From Acidovorax sp. MR-S7 (GTDB taxonomy: Bacteria; Pseudomonadota; Gammaproteobacteria; Burkholderiales; Burkholderiaceae_C): 64,000 nucleotides of DNA. The translations under genes were made by a program, and so were the position numbers. The notes under the pieces were generated by a model. The model was not told where the DNA came from. It searched no databases and saw only the letters and a list, made by a program, of their open reading frames with translations. The stretch is taken from positions 22,230 to 86,229 of the forward strand of contig NZ_DF239007.1 of the NCBI RefSeq assembly GCF_000400995.2, written 5' to 3'. Below, in pieces: positions 1-7,987 of this stretch; position 1 is the stretch's first letter; each line of letters begins with the position of its first letter.

Positions 1-441
1 ATGGCGCCCGAACTGCTCGCGGCGCACGGCGACGTGCTGCGGCGCCTGCCCGTGCAAGTGGTGTTCGACCACTTCGGGCGTATTCCGCCCGTGTCTGCGC
101 CCGGCGGGGCAGGGCAGGCGGCGCATGCGCTGCTGCGCGAACTGCTGCAGCGCGGGCGCGCGTGGATCAAGCTTTCGGGCGGCTACATCGTGAGCGCGCG
201 CCACACGGTGGAAGACCCCGCGCTCGACCCGCTCGCCGTGAGCTACCTGCGCTGCGCACCCGGGCGCGTGGTGTGGGGCAGCGACTGGCCGCACGCCACC
301 GCGTCGGCCGGCGTGCAGCCCATGCCCGACGACGCCCGGCAGATCGACCGCCTGCACGACTGGCTGCGGCAGGCCGGCGTTTCGCCGCAGCGCGTGCTGG
401 TGGACAACCCGCAGGCGCTCTACGGCTTTCCCCCTCTTTGA
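1..441 (+). CDS. Amidohydrolase-family (LigI-like) hydrolase, C-terminal part
   Basis: This is the 3' part of a TIM-barrel amidohydrolase of the 2-pyrone-4,6-dicarboxylate hydrolase / galactarolactone isomerase group. The visible 146 residues contain the strand end VVFDHFGRI, then IKLSGGY, the metal-site signature VWGSDWPH and the usual C-terminus VLVDNPQALYGF. The gene at 7099-7974 shows the same blocks in the same order, so this is a paralogue of it. The ATG at base 1 is probably an internal Met, because full-length relatives are about 280-290 residues; the amino half lies upstream of the window. It is the first visible gene of a plus-strand operon, 22 nt before a Bug receptor. The family hydrolyses carboxylated lactones; the substrate here is unknown. 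Confidence 0.85.
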   Translation: MAPELLAAHGDVLRRLPVQVVFDHFGRIPPVSAPGGAGQAAHALLRELLQRGRAWIKLSGGYIVSARHTVEDPALDPLAVSYLRCAPGRVVWGSDWPHATASAGVQPMPDDARQIDRLHDWLRQAGVSPQRVLVDNPQALYGFPPL

Positions 442-463
442 ACCCAGACAGGAGACGCATTCC

Positions 464-1462
464 ATGAACGCACCGCATTTTTCCGCCACGCGCCGCAGCG
501 TGCTGGCCACCCTGGCCGCCGCAGGCGCCACGCTCGCTGCCGGCCCCGCGCTCGCGCAGGAGTGGCCCGCCGGCAAGGTCATCACCTACGTGGTGCCGTA
601 CCCGGCCGGCGGCAGCACCGACGTGCTGGGGCGCAACATCGCCCAGCGCCTGGGCCCTCTCCTGGCCACCAACGTGATCGTGGACAACAAGCCCGGCGCC
701 ACCGGCACCATCGGCGCGGCCTTCGTCGCACGCGCCCAGCCCGACGGCCTCACGCTGCTGGGCACCACCATCGGGCCGCAGGCCATCGCGCCGCACCTGA
801 TGGGCAAGCTGCCCTACGACCCCATCGCCGGCTTCGAGCCCGTCATCACGATCGGCACGATCCCGCACATCCTCGTGACGGCCGTGGGCCAGCCGTTCCA
901 GAGCGTGGCCGACCTCGTCGCTGCGGGCAAGGCGCAGCCGGGCCAGCTGGCCTACGCCTCGGGCGGCAACGGCACCATCCTGCAGATGCAGGCCGAGCTG
1001 CTGCAGCAGCAGACCGGCACGCGCTTCATCCACGTGCCCTACAAGGGCGACACGCCCGCGCTGCAGGACACGCTGGGCGGGCAGGTGCAGTTCCTGTTCG
1101 CGCCCGCCGCCGCGGCGCTGCCGCACATCCAGGCCGGCAAGCTGCGCGCGCTGGCCGTCACGTCTGCCCAGCGCCTGCCGGCGCTGCCCCAGGTGCCCAC
1201 GATGGGCGAGTCGGGCTTCAAGGACTTCGTGGTCGAGCAGTGGCACGCCGTGTTCGCGCCCGCCAAGACCCCGGCCGCCATCGTGCAGCGGCTGAACGCC
1301 GAGATCGCCAAGACACTGAAAGACCCCGCCGTCACCGAACTGGCCGGCAAGCTGGGCATCACCCTCGCGGGCGGCACGCCCAAGCAGCTCGGCGACCTGC
1401 AGCGCGCCGACTCCGCCAAATGGGCCAAGGTGATCCAGGGCGGAAACATCAAGGCCGACTGA
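464..1462 (+). CDS. Bug-family tripartite tricarboxylate transporter receptor
   Basis: Predicted periplasmic solute-binding protein of the Bug/TctC family, 332 residues, the usual length. The N-terminus has a twin-arginine-like signal (TRRSVLATL, residues about 9-17) with a cleavage site near ALAQ-EWP, so Tat export is possible. The Bug binding-site blocks are visible: YPAGGSTDVLGR (about 46-57), [16 protein letters not shown] (about 73-88) and HVPYKGDTPALQDTLGGQV. A Shine-Dalgarno AGGAGA precedes the ATG. It is co-transcribed with the partial hydrolase before it and the RraA-like aldolase after it. This suggests it captures the carboxylic acid that the operon degrades. No TctA/TctB permease is encoded nearby, so the membrane partner is unknown. 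Confidence 0.93.
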   Translation: MNAPHFSATRRSVLATLAAAGATLAAGPALAQEWPAGKVITYVVPYPAGGSTDVLGRNIAQRLGPLLATNVIVDNKPGATGTIGAAFVARAQPDGLTLLGTTIGPQAIAPHLMGKLPYDPIAGFEPVITIGTIPHILVTAVGQPFQSVADLVAAGKAQPGQLAYASGGNGTILQMQAELLQQQTGTRFIHVPYKGDTPALQDTLGGQVQFLFAPAAAALPHIQAGKLRALAVTSAQRLPALPQVPTMGESGFKDFVVEQWHAVFAPAKTPAAIVQRLNAEIAKTLKDPAVTELAGKLGITLAGGTPKQLGDLQRADSAKWAKVIQGGNIKAD

Positions 1463-1494
1463 ATTTCTCCCTCTTCTCCACCCAAGGAACCACC

Positions 1495-2181
1495 ATGAGC
1501 CAACTCCCCGAAATCGTCCGTGACATCCAGCGCGTGAGCGCCGAAGTCGTCCAGCAGGCCGCCGGCTTCCAGGCCGCCATCCTCGCCGACGTGGCGGGCC
1601 GCCGCGGCACCATGCACGCCCGCGTGGCGCCCGTGCACGAGCGCATGCAGCTCGCCGGCCCCGCGTTCACCGTCGAGGTGCGCCCCGGCGACAACCTGAT
1701 GATCCACGCGGCCATCGCGCTGGCGCAGCCGGGCGACATCCTCGTGATCGACGGCAAGGGCGACCAGACCGCCGCCCTCATGGGCACGCTGATGATGAGC
1801 GCCTGCAAGAAGCTGCGCCTGGGCGGCGTGATCGTGGACGGCGCCATCCGCGACAAGCTGGAACTGCTGGAGCTGGACTTCCCCGTGTTCAGCGCGGGCT
1901 TCAACCCGGCCGGCCCGACCAAGTTCGTGCCCGGCCGCATCAACCATCCCATCTCCTGCGGCGGCACGGTGGTGAACCCCGGCGACCTCGTGGTGGGCGA
2001 TGCCGACGGAGTGGTGGTGATCGAGCGCGCCAAGGCGCCCGCGATGATGGCCCTGGCCGTGAAGAAGGTGGCCGACGAGGCCGCGCGCATCGAAGCCATC
2101 GCACGCGGCGACACGGCCTCCAAGTGGCTGCCCGCCGCGCTGCGCGCCGCCGGCGTGCTGAAAGAAGGGGAAGCCCTGTGA
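1495..2181 (+). CDS. RraA-fold aldolase/decarboxylase (CHA/HMG aldolase-like)
   Basis: A 228-residue protein of the RraA-like family, which includes metal-dependent 4-carboxy-4-hydroxy-2-oxoadipate (CHA) and HMG aldolases such as LigK/ProA. Visible blocks are PGDNLMIHAA (about 62-71), GGVIVDGAIRD (about 109-119), whose Arg-Asp pair is the catalytic/metal dyad of the aldolases, and NPGDLVVGDADGVVV. The ATG at 1495 is preferred because AAGGAA lies upstream and the family N-terminus matches; the reading frame itself opens much earlier. The known aldolase reaction cleaves CHA to pyruvate and oxaloacetate. A LigJ-like hydratase at 10706-11731 would make that substrate, so LigK-type activity is an attractive inference. 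The stop overlaps the next start by 4 nt (GTGA). Confidence 0.85.
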   Translation: MSQLPEIVRDIQRVSAEVVQQAAGFQAAILADVAGRRGTMHARVAPVHERMQLAGPAFTVEVRPGDNLMIHAAIALAQPGDILVIDGKGDQTAALMGTLMMSACKKLRLGGVIVDGAIRDKLELLELDFPVFSAGFNPAGPTKFVPGRINHPISCGGTVVNPGDLVVGDADGVVVIERAKAPAMMALAVKKVADEAARIEAIARGDTASKWLPAALRAAGVLKEGEAL

Positions 2182-3095
2182 GCCGCCCCGCCATCCTCAT
2201 CACGGCGGCCGACCTCGCGCCGCAGGCACTTGCGCTGCTGACCGACTACGACATCGTCTACGCGGGCAAGACGCCCACGGAAGACGACATCGTCGCCCTG
2301 TGCCGCCAGCACAACCCCGTGGCCATCATCGTGCGCTACAGCAAGGTGGGCGCGGCGGCCATGGACGCGGCGCCCGCGCTCAAGGTCATCTCCAAGCACG
2401 GCAGCGGCACGGACACCATCGACAAGGTGGCGGCCCAGGTGCGCGGCATCGAGGTGGTGGCCGCCGTGGGCGCCAACGCCGCCGCCGTGGCCGAGCAGGC
2501 GCTGGCGCTGCTGCTGGCCTGCGCCAAGTCGGTGCCGCAGCTCAACGAGCGCATGCACGCCGGCCACTGGGACAAGGCCACGCACAAGAGCCTGGAGCTG
2601 GGCGGACGCACCATCGGCCTCATCGGCCTGGGCGCCATCGGCCTGCGCTTCGCGAAGATGGTGGATGCGCTGGGCATGCGCGTGCTGGGCTTCGATCCGT
2701 TCGCCAAGAACCTGCCGGACTTCGTGCAGCTCGCCGATCTGGAAACGATCTGGCGCGAGAGCGATGCGGTTTCGCTGCACTGCCCGCTGACCGATGACAA
2801 CCGCGGTTTGCTCAATGCCGACACGCTCGCGCGCTGCAAGCAGGGCGTGATCGTGGTGAACACCGCGCGCGGCGGCCTGATCGACGAGGCGGCGCTGCTC
2901 GCCGCCGTGCAGAGCGGCCAGGTGCGCATGGCAGGGCTGGACAGCTTCGCCGTCGAGCCCATGACCGCCGGCCACCCGTTCCAGCACCAGCCAGGCTTCA
3001 TCCTCAGCCCGCACATCGGCGGCGTGACGAGCGACGCCTACGTGAACATGGGCCTGGGCGCGGCGCGCAACGCGCTGGCGGTGCTGAACCGCTGA
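2178..3095 (+). CDS. D-2-hydroxyacid dehydrogenase, NAD(P)-dependent
   Basis: A 305-residue member of the phosphoglycerate/hydroxypyruvate/D-lactate dehydrogenase superfamily. It would interconvert a 2-oxoacid and the D-2-hydroxyacid in the cytoplasm. The Rossmann motif GLIGLGAIGLRFAK is near residues 156-169. The catalytic triad blocks are present: VVNTARGGLIDEAAL (Arg), AGLDSFAVEPM (Glu) and LSPHIGGVT (His). The GTG start at 2178 overlaps the stop of the RraA gene and follows AAGGGGAAG, so the two are translationally coupled; a longer N-terminus would be an unusual Arg-rich tail. Coupling suggests that it handles the oxoacid released by, or fed to, the aldolase. The substrate cannot be read from the sequence. 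Confidence 0.88.
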   Translation: MSRPAILITAADLAPQALALLTDYDIVYAGKTPTEDDIVALCRQHNPVAIIVRYSKVGAAAMDAAPALKVISKHGSGTDTIDKVAAQVRGIEVVAAVGANAAAVAEQALALLLACAKSVPQLNERMHAGHWDKATHKSLELGGRTIGLIGLGAIGLRFAKMVDALGMRVLGFDPFAKNLPDFVQLADLETIWRESDAVSLHCPLTDDNRGLLNADTLARCKQGVIVVNTARGGLIDEAALLAAVQSGQVRMAGLDSFAVEPMTAGHPFQHQPGFILSPHIGGVTSDAYVNMGLGAARNALAVLNR

Positions 3096-3121
3096 CTGCC
3101 GTGATTCCCAAGGAGACAAAC

Positions 3122-4111
3122 GTGCAATTCAATAAAAAAAGGCGTCTAGCGCTTGCCAGCCAAGCGCTGGCAGCTATTTTTTTGGTAGCAATCGGCCTGC
3201 CGGCACAGGCGCAGAACTGGCCCGAGCGTCCCATCAAGCTCGTCGTGCCGTACCCGGCCGGCGGCAACGCCGACAACACCGCGCGCCTCTTGGCCACACA
3301 GCTCTCGGATCGGCTGGGCCAGCAGGTGGTGGTGGACAACCGCCCCGGCGGCAGCGGCACCATCGGCGCGGCGGCCGTCGCCAAGGCACCGGCGGATGGC
3401 TACACGCTGCTGCTGGACGCGACGGCCTTCACCGTCAACCCCAGCCTGTTCGCCAAGCTACCGTTCGACGCGGCCAAGGACTTCGCGCCCATCTCGCTCG
3501 TCATGCAGGCGCCGCTGCTGCTGGTGGTGCCCGCCGCCTCGCCGTTCAAGACCGTGGACGACGTGGTGCAGGCCGCCAAGGCCAAGCCGGGGCGGCTGAC
3601 CTACGCATCGGCCGGCAACGGTGGCGCGCAGCACTTGGCGGGCGAACTGTTCAAGCAGGGCGCCAAGGTGTCGATGACACACATCCCCTACCGCGGCGGC
3701 GCGCCCGCGCTCACCGACCTGATCGGCGGACAGGTGGACCTGATGTTCAGCGCCACCACGGCCAGCGGCCCGTTCGTCAAGAGCGGCAAGCTGCGCGCGC
3801 TGGCCATCAGCTCGGCCCAGCGCACGCCGGGCTGGGAGCAGGTGCCCACGGTGGCCGAGTCGGGCCTGAAGGGCTTCCAGGTCAACGAGTGGAACGGCCT
3901 GTTCGCGCCCGCCGGCACGCCGCAGCCCATCCTGCAGCGCCTGGAGACCGAGAGCCGCGCCATCGTCGCCGGCCCCGAGATGAAGAAGCGCTTCGCCGAA
4001 CTGGGCGTGCAGGGCGTGGGATCGAGCGCGCAGGAGTTCAAGTCCTTCGTGCAATCCGAAACCGCCAAGTGGGCCGCCGTGATCCGCACGAGCGGCATCC
4101 GCATGGATTGA
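3122..4111 (+). CDS. Bug-family tripartite tricarboxylate transporter receptor
   Basis: A 329-residue Bug/TctC-type periplasmic binding protein. GTG at 3122 is chosen because AAGGAGA at 3110-3116 sits at ideal spacing; an upstream in-frame GTG at 3101 would overlap that ribosome site. The signal peptide (about residues 1-24, cleavage after AQA) is unusual: its hydrophobic core RLALASQALAAIF is encoded by a copy of the genome-wide interspersed palindrome. Mature-protein motifs are PYPAGGNADNTARLL, DNRPGGSGTIGAAAVA and IPYRGGAPALTDLIGGQVD. It follows the dehydrogenase by 26 nt and precedes another Bug gene by 12 nt. The ligand is unknown. Confidence 0.92.
   Translation: MQFNKKRRLALASQALAAIFLVAIGLPAQAQNWPERPIKLVVPYPAGGNADNTARLLATQLSDRLGQQVVVDNRPGGSGTIGAAAVAKAPADGYTLLLDATAFTVNPSLFAKLPFDAAKDFAPISLVMQAPLLLVVPAASPFKTVDDVVQAAKAKPGRLTYASAGNGGAQHLAGELFKQGAKVSMTHIPYRGGAPALTDLIGGQVDLMFSATTASGPFVKSGKLRALAISSAQRTPGWEQVPTVAESGLKGFQVNEWNGLFAPAGTPQPILQRLETESRAIVAGPEMKKRFAELGVQGVGSSAQEFKSFVQSETAKWAAVIRTSGIRMD
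3131..3186. repeat. Interspersed palindromic repeat encoding a signal peptide
   Basis: One copy of the imperfect palindrome found at several places in this window. Arms TAGCGCTTGCCAG and CAAGCGCTGGCAGCTA face each other, with flanking A and T runs. It lies entirely within the first codons of the Bug gene starting at 3122 and supplies its signal-peptide h-region. The same arms recur at about 4131-4183, 19002-19085, 32641-32661, 54748-54806 and 57540-57585. Confidence 0.8.
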
Positions 4112-4123
4112 AGGAGACTCATC

Positions 4124-5110
4124 ATGTTCAAGCCAAATCGGCCTCTAGCGCTTGTGGGGCAAGCGCTGGCAGCTACCGTATTGGTAGCGTCCGGCGCCTG
4201 CTTCGCGCAGGCGTATCCCTCCAAGCCGGTCAAGCTGGTGGTGGGCTTCGCCGCCGGCGGCCCCACCGACGTGGTGGCCCGCGCCTTCGCCGACCACGCG
4301 AGCCGCGCGCTCGGCCAGCCCTTCGTGGTGGAGAACAAGCCCGGCGCCAACACCATCCTGGCCGCGCAGGCCGTGGCCACGGCGCCGGCCGACGGCTACA
4401 CGCTGCTGTTCGGCGCCACCAACCACACGATGATCCCGGCGCTCTACGGCGACCGCGTGAAGTTCGACGCGGTGAAGTCCTTCCAGCCCGTGTGCACGGT
4501 GGCCACCAGCCCCACGGTGCTGGTCGTGGGCCCGGCGATGCAGGCGCGCACGCTGGCCGCCTACGTCGCCAAGGCGCGCGCAGAGCCCGGCCGCGTGACG
4601 GCGGGCACGCCTGGCGTGGGTAGCTCGGGCCACTTCGCCACCGAGCTGTTCGCGCGCGCCAACGGCCTCAAGCTCAACCACGTGCCCTACAAGGGCGCGG
4701 CGCCTGTCGTCAACGACCTCATGGGCAGGCAGCTCGACAGCTCGTTCGCCACGCTGGGCTCGGTGCTGCCGCAGGTCGAGGGCGGCAAGCTCACGGCGCT
4801 GGCCGTGGCGTCGCCCAAGCGCTCGGCGCTGCTGCCGCAGGTGCCCACCTTCGCCGAGGCCGGCGGCGGCGATTTCTCCGCCGATGCGTGGTACGGCGTG
4901 CTGACCCCGGCGGGGGTGCCGACTTCCATCGTGCAAGCGCTCGAAAGCGCAGCGGCGGCCTTCGCCAAGAGCCAGGTCACGGCGGACAAGCTGCGCGGTC
5001 TGGGCCTGGAGGCCGCGTCGCTGTGCGGCGCGCCGTTCGCCGAGCAGGTGCGCCGAGAGGCAGTTACCTACACCCGCATCGCGCGGGAGCTCGACCTCAA
5101 AGCCGACTGA
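4124..5110 (+). CDS. Bug-family tripartite tricarboxylate transporter receptor
   Basis: A 328-residue Bug/TctC-type binding protein with an ATG start 8 nt after AAGGAGA. The signal peptide runs to about residue 30 (cleavage near CFAQA-YPS). As in the preceding gene, part of it (PLALVGQALAA) is encoded by the interspersed palindrome. Family blocks are GFAAGGPTDVVARAFA, ENKPGANTILAAQAVA and HVPYKGAAPVVNDLMGRQLD. The glycine-binding block reads NTILAA instead of the usual GTIGAA, and the C-terminal part contains two Cys residues (one in LCGAPF). This copy is therefore the most divergent receptor of the run and may bind a different ligand. It is the second of four consecutive Bug genes. Confidence 0.92.
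   Translation: MFKPNRPLALVGQALAATVLVASGACFAQAYPSKPVKLVVGFAAGGPTDVVARAFADHASRALGQPFVVENKPGANTILAAQAVATAPADGYTLLFGATNHTMIPALYGDRVKFDAVKSFQPVCTVATSPTVLVVGPAMQARTLAAYVAKARAEPGRVTAGTPGVGSSGHFATELFARANGLKLNHVPYKGAAPVVNDLMGRQLDSSFATLGSVLPQVEGGKLTALAVASPKRSALLPQVPTFAEAGGGDFSADAWYGVLTPAGVPTSIVQALESAAAAFAKSQVTADKLRGLGLEAASLCGAPFAEQVRREAVTYTRIARELDLKAD
4131..4183. repeat. Interspersed palindromic repeat encoding a signal peptide
   Basis: Second in-frame copy of the palindrome: GCCAAATCGGCCTCTAGCG and CTTG...CAAGCGCTGGCAGCTA. It carries the AGAGGCCGATTTGGCTTG tail (reverse strand) that I associate with the Acidovorax-type repeat. It sits in the start region of the Bug gene at 4124 at the same codon register as the copy at 3131-3186. 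Confidence 0.8.
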
Positions 5111-5133
5111 AACCCGGAAAGGAGACGGATTCC

Positions 5134-6102
5134 ATGAACCGCATGCATTTCCCCTTGTGCGCCGCCCTGGCGCTGGCGTGTGTCGCTGCAGGTGCCCAGG
5201 CGCAAACCTACCCGGACAAGCCCGTCAAGATCGTCGTGCCGTACCCGCCCGGCGGCGCGGTGGACCAGGTGACGCGCCGCATCGCGCAAAAGCTCACCGA
5301 GCAGACGGGCCAGAGCTTCTACGTGGAGAACAAGGCCGGCGCCACCGGCACCATCGGCGCCACGCAGGTGGCGCGCGCGCCGGGCGACGGCTACACGCTC
5401 ATGGCCAACGACACCACGTACTCCATCCTGCCGCAGGTCTTCAAGAAGCTGCCGTGGGACTACGCGCACGACCTGGTGCCCGTGGCCGGCTTCAACTTCG
5501 CGCCCACGGCGGTGGTGGTGGCCGCCAACTCGCCGTTCAAGACACTGGGCGACATGGTGGCGTACTCGCAGGCCAACCCGGGCAAGCTCAACTACGGCAC
5601 CGGCGGCGCGGGCACCATGCCGCACTTCGCCACCGTGGCGCTGGAAGGCGCCAGCGGCCTGAAGGCCACGCACGTGCCGTTCAAGGGCGCGGGCGAGGCC
5701 ACGCTGGCGCTGCTGAGCGGCACCATCGATTTCCAGATCGCCTCCACCCCCGGCGTGATGGGCCAGGTGCGCGGCGGCAAGGTGCGCCTGCTGGCCGTGA
5801 GCGGCGACCAGCGCCTGAAGGCGCTGCCCGACGTGCCCACCTTCGCGCAGGCGGGCGCGCCGGACTACAAGGTCGTCAACTTCACGGGCTTGTGGGCCGC
5901 CAAGGGCACGCCCGAGCCGGTGCTGGAGAAGCTGCGCAAGGAAATCGCCACCGCCATGGCCAGCGCCGACGTGCAGTCGTTCGCCGACGACCTGGGCGCG
6001 GTGCCCGGCGTGGTGAGCGGCAAGGCCTTCGCCGACAAGCTCAAGGCCGATGCCCAACTGTGGGAGGCCGTGGCGGCCAAGGTCGGCATCGACAAGCAGT
6101 GA
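5134..6102 (+). CDS. Bug-family tripartite tricarboxylate transporter receptor
   Basis: A 322-residue Bug/TctC-type binding protein. ATG at 5134 follows AAAGGAGACGG and gives a clean Sec signal peptide ([17 protein letters not shown], cleavage after AQAQ). Its frame is open far upstream, but those codons overlap the previous gene. Family blocks are [32 protein letters not shown] and [17 protein letters not shown]. Unlike its neighbours, the signal peptide is not built from the interspersed repeat. It is the third of four tandem receptors, 23 nt after the preceding one. Such a row of paralogues suggests ligand diversification rather than dosage, because the binding loops differ. Confidence 0.92.
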   Translation: MNRMHFPLCAALALACVAAGAQAQTYPDKPVKIVVPYPPGGAVDQVTRRIAQKLTEQTGQSFYVENKAGATGTIGATQVARAPGDGYTLMANDTTYSILPQVFKKLPWDYAHDLVPVAGFNFAPTAVVVAANSPFKTLGDMVAYSQANPGKLNYGTGGAGTMPHFATVALEGASGLKATHVPFKGAGEATLALLSGTIDFQIASTPGVMGQVRGGKVRLLAVSGDQRLKALPDVPTFAQAGAPDYKVVNFTGLWAAKGTPEPVLEKLRKEIATAMASADVQSFADDLGAVPGVVSGKAFADKLKADAQLWEAVAAKVGIDKQ

Positions 6103-6136
6103 CGGCCCCTTATTCCTTTTTTTATCCGGAGACTCC

Positions 6137-7093
6137 ATGAAATCCCTCAAGAAATACTTGCTGGCCGCCTGCGCCTGTGTCACCCTGGCCGCGCACGCCG
6201 CGTTCCCCGAGCGCCCCATCACCATCGTCGTGCCCTATGCACCGGGCGGCGCGGCCGATGCCGTGGCCCGCGTGATCGCCAGCCGCATGGGCACCAGGCT
6301 GGGCGGCAGCGTGATCGTGGACAACAAGGCTGGCGCCAGCGGCACCATCGGCGCGAGCTACGTGGCGAAGGCGCAGGCCGACGGCTACACCATGCTCTAC
6401 GACGCCACGCCGTACTCGATCAACCCGCATCTTTTCCCCAAGATGCCGTACGCGGCAGATGCGCTGCAGCCGCTGTCGCTGGTGCTGCTGGCACCCAACA
6501 TGCTGATCGTGCCGGCCAACTCGCCGTTCAAGAACGTCGGCGAGCTGATCGCCAAGGCCAAGGCCGAGCCGGGCAAGCTCAACTTCGCCTCGGGCGGCAG
6601 CGGCACGGTGCAGCGCCTGGCCTCCGAGCTGTTCCGCCAGAAGCTCGGCCTGGACATGGTGCACGTGCCCTACAAGAGCGGCGGCCCGGCCATCGCCGAC
6701 ACCATGGGCGGGCAGGTGGACTTCATGTTCAGCACCATCGCCGCGTCGTACCCGCTGGTGGCATCGGGCAAGCTGCGCGCACTGGCCGTGTCGGCGCCCG
6801 AGCGCTCCAAGCGCCTGCCCGACGTGCCCACGGTGGCCGAGGCCGCGATTCCCGGCTACGAGGCGTATGAGTGGAACGGCATGTTCGTGCCCGCAGGCAC
6901 GCCCGCGCCCATTGCCGCGCAATTGCAGAAGGCCTTGGTCGAGGTGTTGCAGGAGGACGAGGTGAAGCAGCGCCTGGCCGACCTGGGCGCGCAGCCCATC
7001 GGCTCCACGCCGGCCGAGTTCGCCGCCTTCCTCAAGAAGGAAGACGCGAAGTGGGGCGAGGTGGTGCGCAAGGGCCACATTAAATTGGACTGA
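6137..7093 (+). CDS. Bug-family tripartite tricarboxylate transporter receptor
   Basis: A 318-residue Bug/TctC-type binding protein with ATG at 6137 after CCGGAGAC. The short Sec signal is MKSLKKYLLAACACVTLAA, cleaved near AHA-AFPE. Blocks are PYAPGGAADAVARVIA, DNKAGASGTIGASYVA and HVPYKSGGPAIADTMGGQVD. It resembles the receptor at 3122-4111 in the region YEWNGMFVPAGTP versus NEWNGLFAPAGTP, so those two may be a recent duplication. It closes the four-receptor run and stands 5 nt before the full-length LigI-like hydrolase, which supports joint use of one substrate. Confidence 0.92.
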   Translation: MKSLKKYLLAACACVTLAAHAAFPERPITIVVPYAPGGAADAVARVIASRMGTRLGGSVIVDNKAGASGTIGASYVAKAQADGYTMLYDATPYSINPHLFPKMPYAADALQPLSLVLLAPNMLIVPANSPFKNVGELIAKAKAEPGKLNFASGGSGTVQRLASELFRQKLGLDMVHVPYKSGGPAIADTMGGQVDFMFSTIAASYPLVASGKLRALAVSAPERSKRLPDVPTVAEAAIPGYEAYEWNGMFVPAGTPAPIAAQLQKALVEVLQEDEVKQRLADLGAQPIGSTPAEFAAFLKKEDAKWGEVVRKGHIKLD

Positions 7094-7098
7094 GCGCC

Positions 7099-7974
7099 AT
7101 GCCTCCGCTCTCCACCCCCGTGCCGCATTCCGTGGGCCTGAACCGGCCCGCGCGCACGCTGCCGCCGCTGGCGTGCGACAGCCACATGCACATCTTCGAC
7201 ACGCGCTTCGCCCCGTCGCCGCACTGGAAGCGCACGCCGCCCGATGCGCCCGTGGCCGCCTACCGGCTGCTGCAGCAGCGCCTGGGCACGCAGCGCACGG
7301 TGGTGGTGACGCCCTCGACCTACGGCACGGACAACGCCTGCACGCTCGATGCGCTCGACCAGTTCGGCGACAGTGCGCGCGGCGTGGCCGTGGTGACGCA
7401 CGGCGTGGGCGATGCGGAGCTGGATCGCCTGCACGCGCGCCGCGTGCGCGGCCTGCGCGTGAATTTCGTCACGCCGCAGTCGTGGGGCGAAACCACGCCC
7501 GACATGCTGACCACCTTGGCCCGCAAGGTGGCGCGGCTGGAAGGCTGGCACATCCAGGTCTTCATGCACCCGGAGCAGATCGTGGCTTTGGCAGGCGTGC
7601 TCGCCGCGCTGCCCGTGCCGCTGGTCGTGGACCATCTGGGCCGCATCGACCCGGCCGAGGGGCCGGCCGCCGCAGCCTATGGCGCGCTGCGCCGGCTGCT
7701 GGATGGTGGCAACACCTGGGTCAAGCTCTCGGGTGCGTACATGCGCTCCACGGTGCACGGCCCCAGCTATGCCGATACGCTGCCGCTGGGCCGCGCGTTG
7801 GTGCAGGCCGCGCCCGAGCGGCTGGTGTGGGGCAGCGACTGGCCGCATACCACGGAGGCGCCGGGCACGGTGAACGATGCCGACCTCGTGGATCTGCTGC
7901 AAGCCTGGGCTGGCACGGACGCGGCGATGGACCGCATCCTCGTGGACAACCCGGCGCGCCTCTACGGTTTTTGA
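7099..7974 (+). CDS. Amidohydrolase-family lactone hydrolase (LigI/galactarolactone isomerase-like)
   Basis: A 291-residue TIM-barrel amidohydrolase. The first metal-site strand reads ACDSHMHIFDTRF (His-x-His), followed by VVTPSTYGTDN, a block shared with 2-pyrone-4,6-dicarboxylate hydrolases. Further on are LRVNFVTPQSWGE, VDHLGRIDP, WVKLSGAYM, VWGSDWPHT (metal Asp) and the end DNPARLYGF. The family hydrolyses or isomerises carboxylated lactones. In the protocatechuate 4,5-cleavage pathway LigI opens PDC to 4-oxalomesaconate, the substrate of LigJ, and a LigJ homologue lies 3 kb downstream. PDC or a close analogue is therefore a reasonable but unproven substrate. It starts 5 nt after a Bug gene and ends 13 nt before the SMP-30 gene. 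Confidence 0.9.
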   Translation: MPPLSTPVPHSVGLNRPARTLPPLACDSHMHIFDTRFAPSPHWKRTPPDAPVAAYRLLQQRLGTQRTVVVTPSTYGTDNACTLDALDQFGDSARGVAVVTHGVGDAELDRLHARRVRGLRVNFVTPQSWGETTPDMLTTLARKVARLEGWHIQVFMHPEQIVALAGVLAALPVPLVVDHLGRIDPAEGPAAAAYGALRRLLDGGNTWVKLSGAYMRSTVHGPSYADTLPLGRALVQAAPERLVWGSDWPHTTEAPGTVNDADLVDLLQAWAGTDAAMDRILVDNPARLYGF

Positions 7975-7987
7975 AAAGGAATCCGCC

